From JBAZHE01 sp964547855 (GTDB taxonomy: Bacteria > Patescibacteriota > Patescibacteriia > Patescibacteriales > WJLG01): a DNA stretch of 57,295 bases. The stretch spans positions 1-57,295 of the forward strand of contig CAZJPG010000007.1 in the NCBI GenBank assembly GCA_964547855.1, written 5' to 3'. Positions 22,141 to 30,400 of this stretch are shown in pieces. A program made the position numbers and the translations under genes. The notes under the pieces are model-generated. The model saw only the letters and a list, made by a program, of their open reading frames with translations. It was not told the DNA's origin and made no database searches. Numbering within the stretch: position 1 is the first letter of the stretch; the number at the start of each line of letters is the position of its first letter.

Positions 22141-24312
22141 ATGGCTGATTTTAAACAAAAAAAGGAACAAGCAAAGGAATTATTGAGAATCCACTACGGA
22201 TTCTCGTCTTTTCGTCCTGGACAAGAAAAGGCCGTTGACGCCATTCTTTCTGGTAAGGATGTTTTGGTCGTTATGCCGACCGGAGGTGGAAAGTCGCTTA
22301 TATATCAGTTGCCGTCTTTAGTATTGGATGGAGCTACTATAGTCATCTCTCCGCTGATCGCCTTAATGAAAGATCAGGTCGATTCTATGAATAGAGTTGG
22401 TATTCCGGCCACCTTTATCAATTCTTCTATTTCTCCTGATGAGGCACGAGAACGCCTCAATGCTGTTAAACAAGGTTTTTATAAGTTGCTTTATATAGCC
22501 CCGGAGCGTTTTTATAATGATGAGTTCGCTGCCTCTTTGGCCGGTCTGAATGTTTCGTTATTTGCTGTCGACGAGGCTCACTGCATCTCGCAGTGGGGTC
22601 ATGATTTTAGACCGAGCTATATGAAACTTTTTCGTGCAGTCGAATTGTGCGGCCGTCCTCCAATTGTCGCCTTGACGGCCACGGCCACTCCAGAAGTCAA
22701 GGAAGATATAATGAAACAGCTCCACATGTCCGAACAAGAGAGGGTGGTGACTGGTTTTGCACGCCCGAATCTACAGTTTGGAGTCGTAAAGGCTAGCGAT
22801 TCACAGAAGCTACAAATGATAGTCGATGCCGTTCAAGGCGTGGAAGGTTGTGGAATAATATATACCGGCACGCGCAATAAGGCCGAAGAGCTGACCGATA
22901 AATTACTTGAGGCCGGAGTCGAGGCTGTCTTTTATCATGCTGGCATGGATGCCGAGAGTAGAAGTTGGACGCAGGATAATTTTTTAAAAGGCAAAACTAA
23001 AGTTATAGTCGCCACCAACGCTTTTGGTTTGGGTATAGACAAAAAAGATGTGCGTTTCGTGATCCATCATGATTTACCAGGGACGATCGAGGCCTATTAT
23101 CAAGAGGCTGGGCGCGCCGGACGTGATGGGCAGCCGTCTTTATGTCTAATGTTCTATGCCCCTAAAGATCGTTTTTTGCGCGAGTTTTTTATTCAGGGTG
23201 ATAACCCGTCGCCGGAGACGGTCTTGGACATATATCAGACACTATTGAATTATGAGACTGATAGAATATTCACAACTTATTCAGAGATCAAAGAGGGGCT
23301 CTCTAATGATGTTCCAGACATGGCCGTCGGCACCTGTTTGAAGATATTGGAAAGAGAGGGATATTTGTCTCGGTCGTCAGAGAAGAACAGCCCGGCTTTT
23401 TTGAGGATGGTCAACGACTATAAGACCACCTTAGATTTTGTTTCCAAAAAAGCTAAAAAGCAATTAGAGATACTGGAGAAGCTGAACAATCGTTTCGCTT
23501 CCGAACTCTTCGAGGGTTGGCAGCTTGATCTTGATGAAGTTTCTGGCACTATCGATGTAGGTCGCGAATCATTGGTTCGTGCTATAAATAGTTGGAAGAA
23601 GGCGGAGCTAGTGGAGTATGACCCGCCCAAGAGGGGAACAGAAATAAGGATATTAAAGCGCGTCGAACGAGATGAGGTAAAGATTGATCTAGCGGCTCTA
23701 AAAGAAAAAGCGCGTCGAGCCTATCAGAAGTTGGACGACATGGAGGATTATGTCTATACTGTTGGTTGTCGCCCTCAATATATATTGGATTATTTTGGAG
23801 AGTTGAGTGCGAAACCATGCGGTAAATGCGATAATTGTTTGACTGGCGGCCGTAGGCAGGAGCTGGATTCTCGCCGGCGGAAATTGGAAGAAGGTGATGA
23901 CATTGAGGTTGATGAAGATAAGCGTAGTCGCACAAAGAGGTTCTGGGGCAAAAGGACAGAAGCGTTGCCTAAAACAGATTTTAACGACATGAAAGTTAAA
24001 AAAGAAGTCATGCCGACCAAATTGACGCAACTGGAGACGCTAGACCTTTTTCTTAAAGGTAATAAGATCGAAGAAATAGCCAAGACGAGAGACCTTACTA
24101 TCAACACCGTCACTGACCATCTATGCTTTTTAATAGAGAAGGGTTTGATAAAAAATATCGATGCCTTGGTCGACAAGAAAAAACAGACTAAAATATTAGC
24201 CGCCATAAAAGAGGTTGGAGTTGAAAAGTTAACACCGATAAAAGAAGAGCTCGGAGATGATTTTTCCTGGGAAGAAATAAAGATCACTAGGGCTTATTCA
24301 AGAAAAAAATGA
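22141..24312 (+). CDS. recQ: ATP-dependent DNA helicase RecQ
   Basis: The 723-residue protein unwinds DNA 3' to 5' in recombinational repair. It has the helicase core with Walker A TGGGKS (Lys51), DEAHCISQWGHDFR (144-157), ALTATATPEV, and the motif VI region YYQEAGRAGRDG. The RecQ zinc module (CRPQYILDYFGE...CGKCDNC) follows near 545-580. The C-terminus carries a basic linker and a helix-turn-helix (IEEIAKTRDLTINTVTDHLCFL) rather than a standard HRDC domain. The last four bases overlap the next start (ATGA), so the two genes are translationally coupled. Confidence 0.96.
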   Translation: MADFKQKKEQAKELLRIHYGFSSFRPGQEKAVDAILSGKDVLVVMPTGGGKSLIYQLPSLVLDGATIVISPLIALMKDQVDSMNRVGIPATFINSSISPDEARERLNAVKQGFYKLLYIAPERFYNDEFAASLAGLNVSLFAVDEAHCISQWGHDFRPSYMKLFRAVELCGRPPIVALTATATPEVKEDIMKQLHMSEQERVVTGFARPNLQFGVVKASDSQKLQMIVDAVQGVEGCGIIYTGTRNKAEELTDKLLEAGVEAVFYHAGMDAESRSWTQDNFLKGKTKVIVATNAFGLGIDKKDVRFVIHHDLPGTIEAYYQEAGRAGRDGQPSLCLMFYAPKDRFLREFFIQGDNPSPETVLDIYQTLLNYETDRIFTTYSEIKEGLSNDVPDMAVGTCLKILEREGYLSRSSEKNSPAFLRMVNDYKTTLDFVSKKAKKQLEILEKLNNRFASELFEGWQLDLDEVSGTIDVGRESLVRAINSWKKAELVEYDPPKRGTEIRILKRVERDEVKIDLAALKEKARRAYQKLDDMEDYVYTVGCRPQYILDYFGELSAKPCGKCDNCLTGGRRQELDSRRRKLEEGDDIEVDEDKRSRTKRFWGKRTEALPKTDFNDMKVKKEVMPTKLTQLETLDLFLKGNKIEEIAKTRDLTINTVTDHLCFLIEKGLIKNIDALVDKKKQTKILAAIKEVGVEKLTPIKEELGDDFSWEEIKITRAYSRKK

Positions 24313-24998
24313 ACAAAGACAAACAAAACGAGATACTTAAAATAGTTAGAAACAATTACGAAGAGATAGCTGAGAGCTTTGACGAGACCAGAGAAAAACC
24401 GATTTGGCCGCCGCTTTTGGAAATGCTTAAAGAAGTTAAGCGCGGCGAACGCGTTTTAGATGTCGGTTGTGGCAATGGCCGCATCCTTAAGGCTTTGTCT
24501 GAGCAGGGAGCTGAATATGTCGGGGTCGATCAAAGCCAACGTTTAGTCGATATATGTCGCCAGAAATATCCACGCAGTAAATTCGAGCGTTTGGATATAG
24601 CTAATTTGGGAGGTCTTTCTGATTATGATTTTAACTGGGTGTTTTGCGTAGCGGTCTTACATCACTTGCCGGGTTTTGATATGCGCTTGAATGCCCTGAG
24701 GCAATTAAGAAACAAGATAGACGATGACGGTAAAGTCGTGATCACGGTTTGGAATATGTGGTCAGAGACAAAGTTTAGAAAGATGATTTGGAAATTTTTC
24801 TTTTTGAAACTACTCAAACGCAATCCAATGGATTTTGGTGATGTTCTCTTTGATTGGAAGCGCGGTCCGGCCACTAGCAAGAGGTATTATCATGCTTTTA
24901 GGCGTCATGAGTTAAAAAAATTAGCAAAAAAGGCTGGCTTTAAGATCGAAAAAATGTTCAGGGATCGCTTCAATTATTATTTGGTGCTGACTAAATAA
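24309..24998 (+). CDS. Trm9/ALKBH8-like SAM-dependent tRNA methyltransferase
   Basis: The 229-residue class I methyltransferase opens with YEEIAESFDETREKPIWPPL, the characteristic N-terminal block of the Trm9 / ALKBH8 methyltransferase family. It continues with motif I VLDVGCGNGRILKAL, GVDQSQRLV, and VAVLHHLPG. Eukaryotic Trm9 methylates the carboxymethyl group that the Elp3 pathway places on U34 of tRNA. An Elp3 homologue is encoded at 8871 in this window, which makes a related role attractive. It overlaps recQ by four bases. A generic small-molecule or rRNA methyltransferase remains possible. Confidence 0.75.
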   Translation: MNKDKQNEILKIVRNNYEEIAESFDETREKPIWPPLLEMLKEVKRGERVLDVGCGNGRILKALSEQGAEYVGVDQSQRLVDICRQKYPRSKFERLDIANLGGLSDYDFNWVFCVAVLHHLPGFDMRLNALRQLRNKIDDDGKVVITVWNMWSETKFRKMIWKFFFLKLLKRNPMDFGDVLFDWKRGPATSKRYYHAFRRHELKKLAKKAGFKIEKMFRDRFNYYLVLTK

Positions 24999-25026
24999 AT
25001 GCTTGTTTGATTGTTGAGTTATGATT

Positions 25027-25058
25027 AACTACCCACTATTGGTGGGTAGTTTTGTTTT
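25027..25058 (+). terminator. Intrinsic terminator after the recQ unit
   Basis: A perfect 10-bp stem, AACTACCCAC / GTGGGTAGTT, with a 5-base loop is followed by TTGTTTTG. Confidence 0.88.
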
Positions 25059-25121
25059 GATAAATAAAAAAGCCTCCTTAAAACAAGTTTTTGTCAAGTA
25101 TCAAGGTTGATTTTTTGGTAT

Positions 25122-25150
25122 TTGACAGTCTTTATTAAGAGTGTTATCAT
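25122..25150 (+). promoter_or_regulatory. Promoter of the nusA unit
   Basis: A perfect TTGACA (25122-25127), 17 bases, and TATCAT (25145-25150). It is followed within about 9 bases by the hairpin at 25159. Confidence 0.75.
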
Positions 25151-25158
25151 ATTATTTC

Positions 25159-25196
25159 TGGCTAGTTGTTCCTACGGACAATTAGCCATTTTTATT
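25159..25196 (+). promoter_or_regulatory. Terminator-like hairpin in the nusA leader
   Basis: A 13-bp stem (25159-25171 with 25176-25188, two G-U pairs) with a CTAC loop is followed by TTTTTATT. It begins almost at the predicted +1, so the polymerase would meet an intrinsic terminator right after initiation. It may be an attenuator controlled by NusA itself, or the end of a tiny RNA. Confidence 0.6.
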
Positions 25197-25249
25197 AAAA
25201 GTAGACAATTAAATATCGCGCCCCGATAAAAGGCGCACATACAAAATTT

Positions 25250-26623
25250 ATGTCAGAACTATCTAATGCCATCCGCGCAGTTTGCGAGGAGAAGGGCCTT
25301 TCCTATGACTCTGTTATCGAGACCATAGAAATGGCTTTGGCCGCTGCCTATCGCAAGGATTACGGTCAAAAGAACCAGAATGTTAAAGTCGAATTCAATC
25401 CAGAGACCGGTGATACTAAGATTTTCGACGTTAAAACTGTCGTTGTTGACCTGCCTGATGACTACTTCGATGAAGAAGGCAAGGTGAGCGAAAAGTATCG
25501 TCCAAGAAAAGAAGAAGGAGAGGATGGCATGGAAAATGCCACAGCCTCAGAGGATGATGTTATTTCCGAAGAAGATGAGGACGTTATAAAATTCAATCCT
25601 AAGACCGAAATTCAGCTTAAAGATGCTTTAATGGTTAAGCACGATGCCGGACTTGGCGAGGAGATAATCACCGAATTGACGGCTCCTAAGGAGTATGGTC
25701 GCATGGCCGCTCAAACCGCCAAACAAGTCATTATCCAGAAGTTGCGTGAAGCCGAGCGCGAGATGATCTTGGATGAATTTAAAGATAAAGAGAATGAAGT
25801 CGTCACTGGCATCGTCCAGCGCCGTGAAGGACGCAATGTCTTGGTCGACATGGGCAAGGCCGTTGGTCGCTTGCCAATGGAAGAACAGATCTATGGTGAG
25901 TATTATGAGCCTGGTGACAAGATCAAAGTCTATGTTAAGGAGGTCCGTTCCGGTAATCGCGGTCCAGAGATAATATTGTCTCGCACTAGCGAGGAGATAT
26001 TGAAGAAGGTCTTCATGATGGAAATCCCAGAGATCTCCAATGGTATTCTTGAGATCAGGGGCGTCGCTCGCGAGGCCGGATCTCGTTCTAAGGTCGCTAT
26101 TTGGACCGATGCCGACAATGTCGATCCGATCGGTTCGTGTGTTGGTCAGCGCGGTAGCCGCATTCAAACCATTACCAGTGAGCTTGGAGGAGAACGTATC
26201 GATATCGTTAAATACGACGACGATCCTATAAAATTTATTTCCAATTCTCTTTCTCCAGCTAAAGTTTTAAGCGTAACTCTCGATCAATCTGAAAAGAAGG
26301 CTTTGGTCAAAGTTCTGCCAGATCAACTTTCCTTGGCTATCGGCAAGAAAGGACAGAATGTTCGCTTAGCCGCTCGCTTGACCGGTTGGAAGATAGATAT
26401 TATGGAAGATGGCGACGGAACTTCCGAGAAATTGACCGCGCAAGAGGCCGACGAGGCTGCTGGCGAGGCTGAAGATACTGCCAGTTTGGCCGACAAATTA
26501 GCTCAGCCAGTTGAAGCTGGCGAGTCTTCCGAGTCTGAAGAGAAGCCAAAGAAACGTGGTCGCAAAAAGAAAGAGGATTCTGAAGATGAAAGCGAAGAAG
26601 AGTCTTCTGAGGCCGAGGAATAA
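25250..26623 (+). CDS. nusA: Transcription termination/antitermination factor NusA
   Basis: The 457-residue protein binds RNA polymerase and nascent RNA, modulating pausing, termination and antitermination. The N-terminal polymerase-binding domain (AIRAVCEEKGLSYDSVIETIEMALAAAY) holds an acidic insert near 80-115. The S1 domain follows (EVVTGIVQRREGRNVLVDMG), then two KH domains (DPIGSCVGQRGSRIQTI, and SLAIGKKGQNVRLAARLTGW). The C-terminus is an acidic tail with KKRGRKKK. There is no SD at the ATG at 25250. The promoter plus leader hairpin upstream suggests attenuation. ppaC follows 31 bases later. Confidence 0.96.
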   Translation: MSELSNAIRAVCEEKGLSYDSVIETIEMALAAAYRKDYGQKNQNVKVEFNPETGDTKIFDVKTVVVDLPDDYFDEEGKVSEKYRPRKEEGEDGMENATASEDDVISEEDEDVIKFNPKTEIQLKDALMVKHDAGLGEEIITELTAPKEYGRMAAQTAKQVIIQKLREAEREMILDEFKDKENEVVTGIVQRREGRNVLVDMGKAVGRLPMEEQIYGEYYEPGDKIKVYVKEVRSGNRGPEIILSRTSEEILKKVFMMEIPEISNGILEIRGVAREAGSRSKVAIWTDADNVDPIGSCVGQRGSRIQTITSELGGERIDIVKYDDDPIKFISNSLSPAKVLSVTLDQSEKKALVKVLPDQLSLAIGKKGQNVRLAARLTGWKIDIMEDGDGTSEKLTAQEADEAAGEAEDTASLADKLAQPVEAGESSESEEKPKKRGRKKKEDSEDESEEESSEAEE

Positions 26624-26654
26624 TAAAAGTTAAGTTAATCCTTAAAACAAAAAT

Positions 26655-27578
26655 ATGATATACGTCATCGGGCATAAATCTCCGGACTTGGATAGCGTGG
26701 CCGCGGCCATAGCTTTAGCCGATTTTAAAAATAAAGAGGCTAACTCCAATGATCACACTCCAGCCATTGCTGGCGATGTCAACAAGGAGACCGCTTATTG
26801 TTTGGAGAAATTCGGCTTTTCCGTCCCAGAGAAAATAGAATCTTTAGATGGTAAAGAGGTTTTTTTGGTCGATCATAACGAGGAGACCCAAATCGCCGGA
26901 GGCGGCGTTGGCGCTGAGATCGTCGGTGTTTGGGATCATCACAAAATAGCTTTTAAATGCGACAAGCCGATCGAGTTTAAAAACTTACCATGGGGCTCAA
27001 CGGCAACTATAATCGCTCAACATTATTTTTGGAAAGAGATAGAGTTGTCTAAAGAATTAGCTGGTCTATTATTGTCAGCTGTTTTGGTCGATACAGTCAT
27101 AACCAAATCACCTACCTGCACAGAAGTTGACAAGAAGATCATCCCAGAGCTGGCTAAGATAGCCGGAATCGATGATTGGCAAGCTTTTGGAATGGAAATT
27201 TTTAAGGTGCGCGGCGCGGTTTCGGAGATGAGAGATGAGGATATCATAAAGAATGATTACAAGGATTTCGAGTTCAAGGCTGGTAAGTTCGGCATCGGAC
27301 AGATCGAGACAGTCGACTTATCCGACTTCTCTTCACGCGAAGACGTGCTCGTTGCTGGTTTGGACAAGATTAGGGATGAAGGTGGCTATCACAGTGTCAT
27401 TCTTTTCATTACAGACATAATGAAGGAAGGTTCTCAGTTTTTGATCTCATCTTCCGATATGCCTGCGATTGAAAAAGCTTTGGGAAAATCATTGGAAAAC
27501 AATCGTGTTTATGTCGATGGCATTATGTCTCGCAAGAAGCAGGTCGTGCCGATGATGACAGAGGTGTTTGATAAATAA
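26655..27578 (+). CDS. ppaC: Manganese-dependent (family II) inorganic pyrophosphatase
   Basis: The 307-residue DHH-family enzyme hydrolyses pyrophosphate to two phosphates, driving biosynthetic reactions. The N-terminal DHH domain shows IGHKSPDLDSVAAA (metal ligands His7, Asp11, Asp13), VDHNE, and the DHH motif in WDHHKI. The C-terminal DHHA2 domain ends with the substrate-binding VDGIMSRKKQVVPMM. The length is typical of family II. It is cotranscribed with nusA. A long palindromic spacer separates it from tig. Confidence 0.94.
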   Translation: MIYVIGHKSPDLDSVAAAIALADFKNKEANSNDHTPAIAGDVNKETAYCLEKFGFSVPEKIESLDGKEVFLVDHNEETQIAGGGVGAEIVGVWDHHKIAFKCDKPIEFKNLPWGSTATIIAQHYFWKEIELSKELAGLLLSAVLVDTVITKSPTCTEVDKKIIPELAKIAGIDDWQAFGMEIFKVRGAVSEMRDEDIIKNDYKDFEFKAGKFGIGQIETVDLSDFSSREDVLVAGLDKIRDEGGYHSVILFITDIMKEGSQFLISSSDMPAIEKALGKSLENNRVYVDGIMSRKKQVVPMMTEVFDK

Positions 27579-27589
27579 ATCATAGAAGC

Positions 27590-27740
27590 AGAGAGTTAGG
27601 CGGAATATTTTAAAAAGACGCTCGTTTTCGCTCCGGCGGCGAAAACTTGCTCTACCGCTTCGTCCGAATTTTTTCCTTTTAGGAAGAACCAAGCAATTCA
27701 GACGAACGGAAGCTTTTTAAAACATCCCACCTAACTCTCT
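27590..27740. repeat. Long palindrome with two inner arms in the ppaC-tig spacer
   Basis: Outer arms of 28 bases (27590-27617 and 27713-27740, beginning AGAGAGTTAGG) match at 25 positions. Inside are a perfect hairpin GTTTTCGC / GCGAAAAC (27624-27646) and a second arm TTCGTCCGAATT (27659-27670) pairing with 27695-27706, itself capped by TTCC-TTTTA-GGAA. The whole spacer can fold as a branched cruciform. All three outer-arm differences would be G-U pairs in the minus-strand RNA and mismatches in the plus-strand RNA. Confidence 0.7.
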
Positions 27741-27751
27741 TTAGAAATATT

Positions 27752-29056
27752 ATGAATATAGAAAAAAAGAAATTGGAGAAATCTCAAATTGAGTTTTCAG
27801 TAGAGCTTCCGTATGAGGAGTTCAAGCCGTTCGTGGAACAAGGAGCACAAGAGCTTTCAAAGGACGTTAAGATAGAGGGTTTTCGTCCTGGTAAAGCGCC
27901 TTTAAATATAGTTAAGGCCAAGGTCGGAGAAATGGCTATTTTGCAGCAAGCCGCTCATATCGCCATCAACAAGTTATTCGCCAAAATATTGGACGAGCAT
28001 CTTAAAGAGGATGAGGCTATCGGTCAGCCAGCGGTTGATATCACCAAGCTAGCTCCGGAGAATCCTTTTGGTTTTAAAATAACCATGGCCATCTTGCCTT
28101 CGGTCGAACTTGGAGTCTATAAAGACTTGAAGGTTAAGAGAACCGTGGCTAAAGCCGACGATGAGGAGGTAAAGAGAACTATAGAATATTTGTGTGAGAG
28201 TCGCGCCAAGGAGGTTGCCGTGGATCGTGAGATCAAAAAAGGTGACAAGGTGATAGCTAATGTCGAAATGTTCTTGGACAATGTCCCGTTAGAAGGCGGT
28301 CAGGCTAAGGACACGACTATAATGGTCGGTAAAGAATATTTCGTGGCTGGTTTTGATGATAAGATCGTTGGAGCTAAAAAGGACGAAGTGAGAGAATTCA
28401 CCCTTCCTTATCCAAAAGACTTTCATCAAAAGAATCTTGCCGGAAAGAATGTTGAATTCCGCGTCAAAGTTAAAGATGTATTCGAAAGAGAGGTTCCAGT
28501 TGCCGATGATGAAATGGCTAAGGCTTTTGGAGGTAAGGATCTCGCTGATCTTAAAGACAATATCAAAAAAGATGTCGAGGCTCATAAGAAGTTCGAGGCT
28601 GATCGTAAGACCGAGCTTGATGTCTTAGACAAGGTTCTTGCTGGAGCTAAATTTGGAGACATCCCAGAGATGCTCATTAATAACGAGTCGCAAAAGATGA
28701 TGATGGAGCTCGAGGAGAATGTTAATCGCCAGGGCGGTAAGATGGAGGATTATCTAAAGAGCATTAAAAAAACCTCTGATCAATTGGTTATGGATATGCT
28801 CCCAGAGGCCATTCGTAGAGTTAAGACCGCTTTGATGATTCGCAAGATAGCACAGGTCGAGAAGATGGACGCCACTGACAAGGAAGTTGAGGATAAACAG
28901 AATGCGTTACTTGAGCAGTACAAGGGATATGCTAAGGTCGAAGATCGCATCAAGGACCCTGGGTATAAGACCTATCTCAAGAATTCAATTGTCAATCAGA
29001 AAGTGGTGGAAGGCTTGGTTAAGTGGAATGCTGAAGAAGAGAAAAAGGACAAATAA
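27752..29056 (+). CDS. tig: Trigger factor
   Basis: The 434-residue ribosome-associated chaperone meets nascent chains at the exit tunnel. The N-terminal ribosome-binding domain includes the signature GFRPGKAP (residues about 44-51). The FKBP-like peptidyl-prolyl isomerase domain lies around 155-245 (KGDKVIANVEMFLDNVPLEGG...KNVEFRVKVKDVFE). The helical C-terminal arms follow, ending in a Lys/Glu tail. It starts 11 bases after the outer arm of a long palindrome, so translation could be affected by that structure. Confidence 0.95.
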   Translation: MNIEKKKLEKSQIEFSVELPYEEFKPFVEQGAQELSKDVKIEGFRPGKAPLNIVKAKVGEMAILQQAAHIAINKLFAKILDEHLKEDEAIGQPAVDITKLAPENPFGFKITMAILPSVELGVYKDLKVKRTVAKADDEEVKRTIEYLCESRAKEVAVDREIKKGDKVIANVEMFLDNVPLEGGQAKDTTIMVGKEYFVAGFDDKIVGAKKDEVREFTLPYPKDFHQKNLAGKNVEFRVKVKDVFEREVPVADDEMAKAFGGKDLADLKDNIKKDVEAHKKFEADRKTELDVLDKVLAGAKFGDIPEMLINNESQKMMMELEENVNRQGGKMEDYLKSIKKTSDQLVMDMLPEAIRRVKTALMIRKIAQVEKMDATDKEVEDKQNALLEQYKGYAKVEDRIKDPGYKTYLKNSIVNQKVVEGLVKWNAEEEKKDK

Positions 29057-29110
29057 AGATAAAGCGATAATGCCCGATTCTTCTCTTGGTCGGGCATTTC
29101 GTTTGAGATG

Positions 29111-29294
29111 TTTTTGTGTAGTTAGTGTTTCTCGTCTGGCGAAATTTTGGACGATTTTTAGCGCCTTCGACGAAGAAATCTCACAACTTGCCCTGCTTTT
29201 AGCAGGGCTTCAAACACGTGAGATTTTTAACTTCGTCTCCGGCTAAAAATCGCTACAAATTTCGATTTCCTCAAAACATTAACTACACAAAAAA
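29111..29294. repeat. 184-base nested palindrome in the spacer after tig
   Basis: The spacer can fold as one long hairpin. From outside in: TTTTTGTGTAGTTAGTGTTT (29111-29130) with 29275-29294 (one G-U); GAAATTT and CGATTTTTAGC with their complements; GACGAAG / CTTCGTC with ATCTCAC / GTGAGAT; and a central GCCCTGC-ttttA-GCAGGGC. It ends six bases before the next ATG. It may act as a terminator or an mRNA processing site, or it may be a palindromic mobile remnant. Confidence 0.7.
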
Positions 29295-29300
29295 TTTACT

Positions 29301-29822
29301 ATGCTGTATATAATCGACGCCAATAATCTGTCCGGCAAACTCGGTTTGCTGGGTGAGGACGGTTTTGATAAGATACTTATCGACCGCTTAAAGGCGTATT
29401 TTGCTGGCAAGTCTCCCAAGGTCTTCTTGATCTTTGATTCAGTCGATCCCATGGGCGATCGTTATGTTGAGGATAATTTTGAGATCATTCGCACGCCGCG
29501 TGACGATTTCTATGATGGTGCCGATGATAAAGTATTGGAAATAGTCCTTGGTTATTTATCTGATGATGATTTTAAAGAAGAAATAGATGTTATAACCGAC
29601 GACGTCGAGTTGGCGGAGAAATTGAAAGCGGCGATCGCTTACCATACTAAACGCAATCGCGTTAAAGTGGCCCGTTCTACGGAGTTCGCCGACAAGATGG
29701 ATGCCAAGGTCGAGTCTTTGCTCTTAGCTGATTTGACAGATAAAACGGCCGCAGAGAATGATAGCGACGATTTAAATGCCGAGTTGTTGAAAATCTGGGG
29801 AAAAAACGATAGAGAAATGTAA
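29301..29822 (+). CDS. NYN domain (YacP/Rae1-like) putative endoribonuclease
   Basis: The 173-residue protein begins MLYIIDANNLSGKLG, the N-terminal acid block of YacP/Rae1-type NYN nucleases. It continues with VFLIFDSVDPMG, the DDFYDGADDKVLEIV block and a VITDDVELAEKL block that bring further acids to the active site. In Bacillus, Rae1 cuts mRNA in the ribosomal A site. Here the gene is followed 15 bases later by smpB, a ribosome-rescue factor, and then by tmRNA. That context supports a role in mRNA quality control, but is not proof. Confidence 0.75.
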   Translation: MLYIIDANNLSGKLGLLGEDGFDKILIDRLKAYFAGKSPKVFLIFDSVDPMGDRYVEDNFEIIRTPRDDFYDGADDKVLEIVLGYLSDDDFKEEIDVITDDVELAEKLKAAIAYHTKRNRVKVARSTEFADKMDAKVESLLLADLTDKTAAENDSDDLNAELLKIWGKNDREM

Positions 29823-29837
29823 AATATTGGAATAATT

Positions 29838-30308
29838 ATGCCTATATTGGCCATAAACAAACGAGCGACATTCGATTATGAAATACTGGAAAAATACGAG
29901 GCCGGTTTAGTTTTGTTCGGTCATGAAGTTAAATCTGTGCGATCGGGTAATGTTTCTTTTAGCGGTTCTTACGTGACTTTAAAGGACGGCCCGAACGGTT
30001 TGCCAGAGGCTTATTTGATCAATGCTCACATCTCTTTATATAAATATGCCAGTACGGTCGAGGATTATGATCCGACAAGAAGTAGAAAACTGCTTTTAAA
30101 TAAAAGGGATTTAGAGCGTCTTTTTGGCAAAAGAAAAGAGCAGGGCTTGACTCTAGTGCCTTTGCGTATCTATACTAAAGGAAGCTTTTTGAAACTGGAG
30201 CTTGGCATGGGTAGAGGCAAGAAGCAATATGACAAGCGCGACGATATGAAAAAGAAAGACCTTGATCGTGAGAAGCGGAGACTATTAAAAGGAGAGAGGC
30301 TGGATTAA
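29838..30308 (+). CDS. smpB: SsrA-binding protein SmpB
   Basis: The 156-residue protein binds the tRNA-like domain of tmRNA and delivers it to stalled ribosomes. It shows the conserved oligonucleotide-binding core: NKRATFDYEILEKYEAG, LFGHEVKSVRSGNVSFSGSYV, EAYLINAHI and the C-terminal basic tail that enters the mRNA channel (KQYDKRDDMKKKDLDREKRRLLK). Its RNA partner is encoded directly downstream at 30401, so the pair is adjacent and co-oriented. Confidence 0.96.
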   Translation: MPILAINKRATFDYEILEKYEAGLVLFGHEVKSVRSGNVSFSGSYVTLKDGPNGLPEAYLINAHISLYKYASTVEDYDPTRSRKLLLNKRDLERLFGKRKEQGLTLVPLRIYTKGSFLKLELGMGRGKKQYDKRDDMKKKDLDREKRRLLKGERLD

Positions 30309-30315
30309 GGGTGTT

Positions 30316-30375
30316 TGAATTTTGAAACAATTTTAAATTTTATAATTTTAAAATTGGGGATTGTTTGATAATTCA
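30316..30375 (+). terminator. AT-rich hairpin between smpB and the tmRNA gene
   Basis: CAATTTTAAA / TTTAAAATTG (30328-30356) extends outward with AAACAAT / ATTGTTT and TGAATT / AATTCA. It probably ends the smpB message before the tmRNA promoter. Confidence 0.5.
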
Positions 30376-30393
30376 AGAATGCAAATTGAAAAT
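30365..30393 (+). promoter_or_regulatory. Promoter of the tmRNA gene
   Basis: TTGATA (30365-30370), 17 bases, GAAAAT (30388-30393). The predicted start at about 30400 coincides with the mature 5' end at 30401. Confidence 0.5.
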
Positions 30394-30400
30394 CGATATT

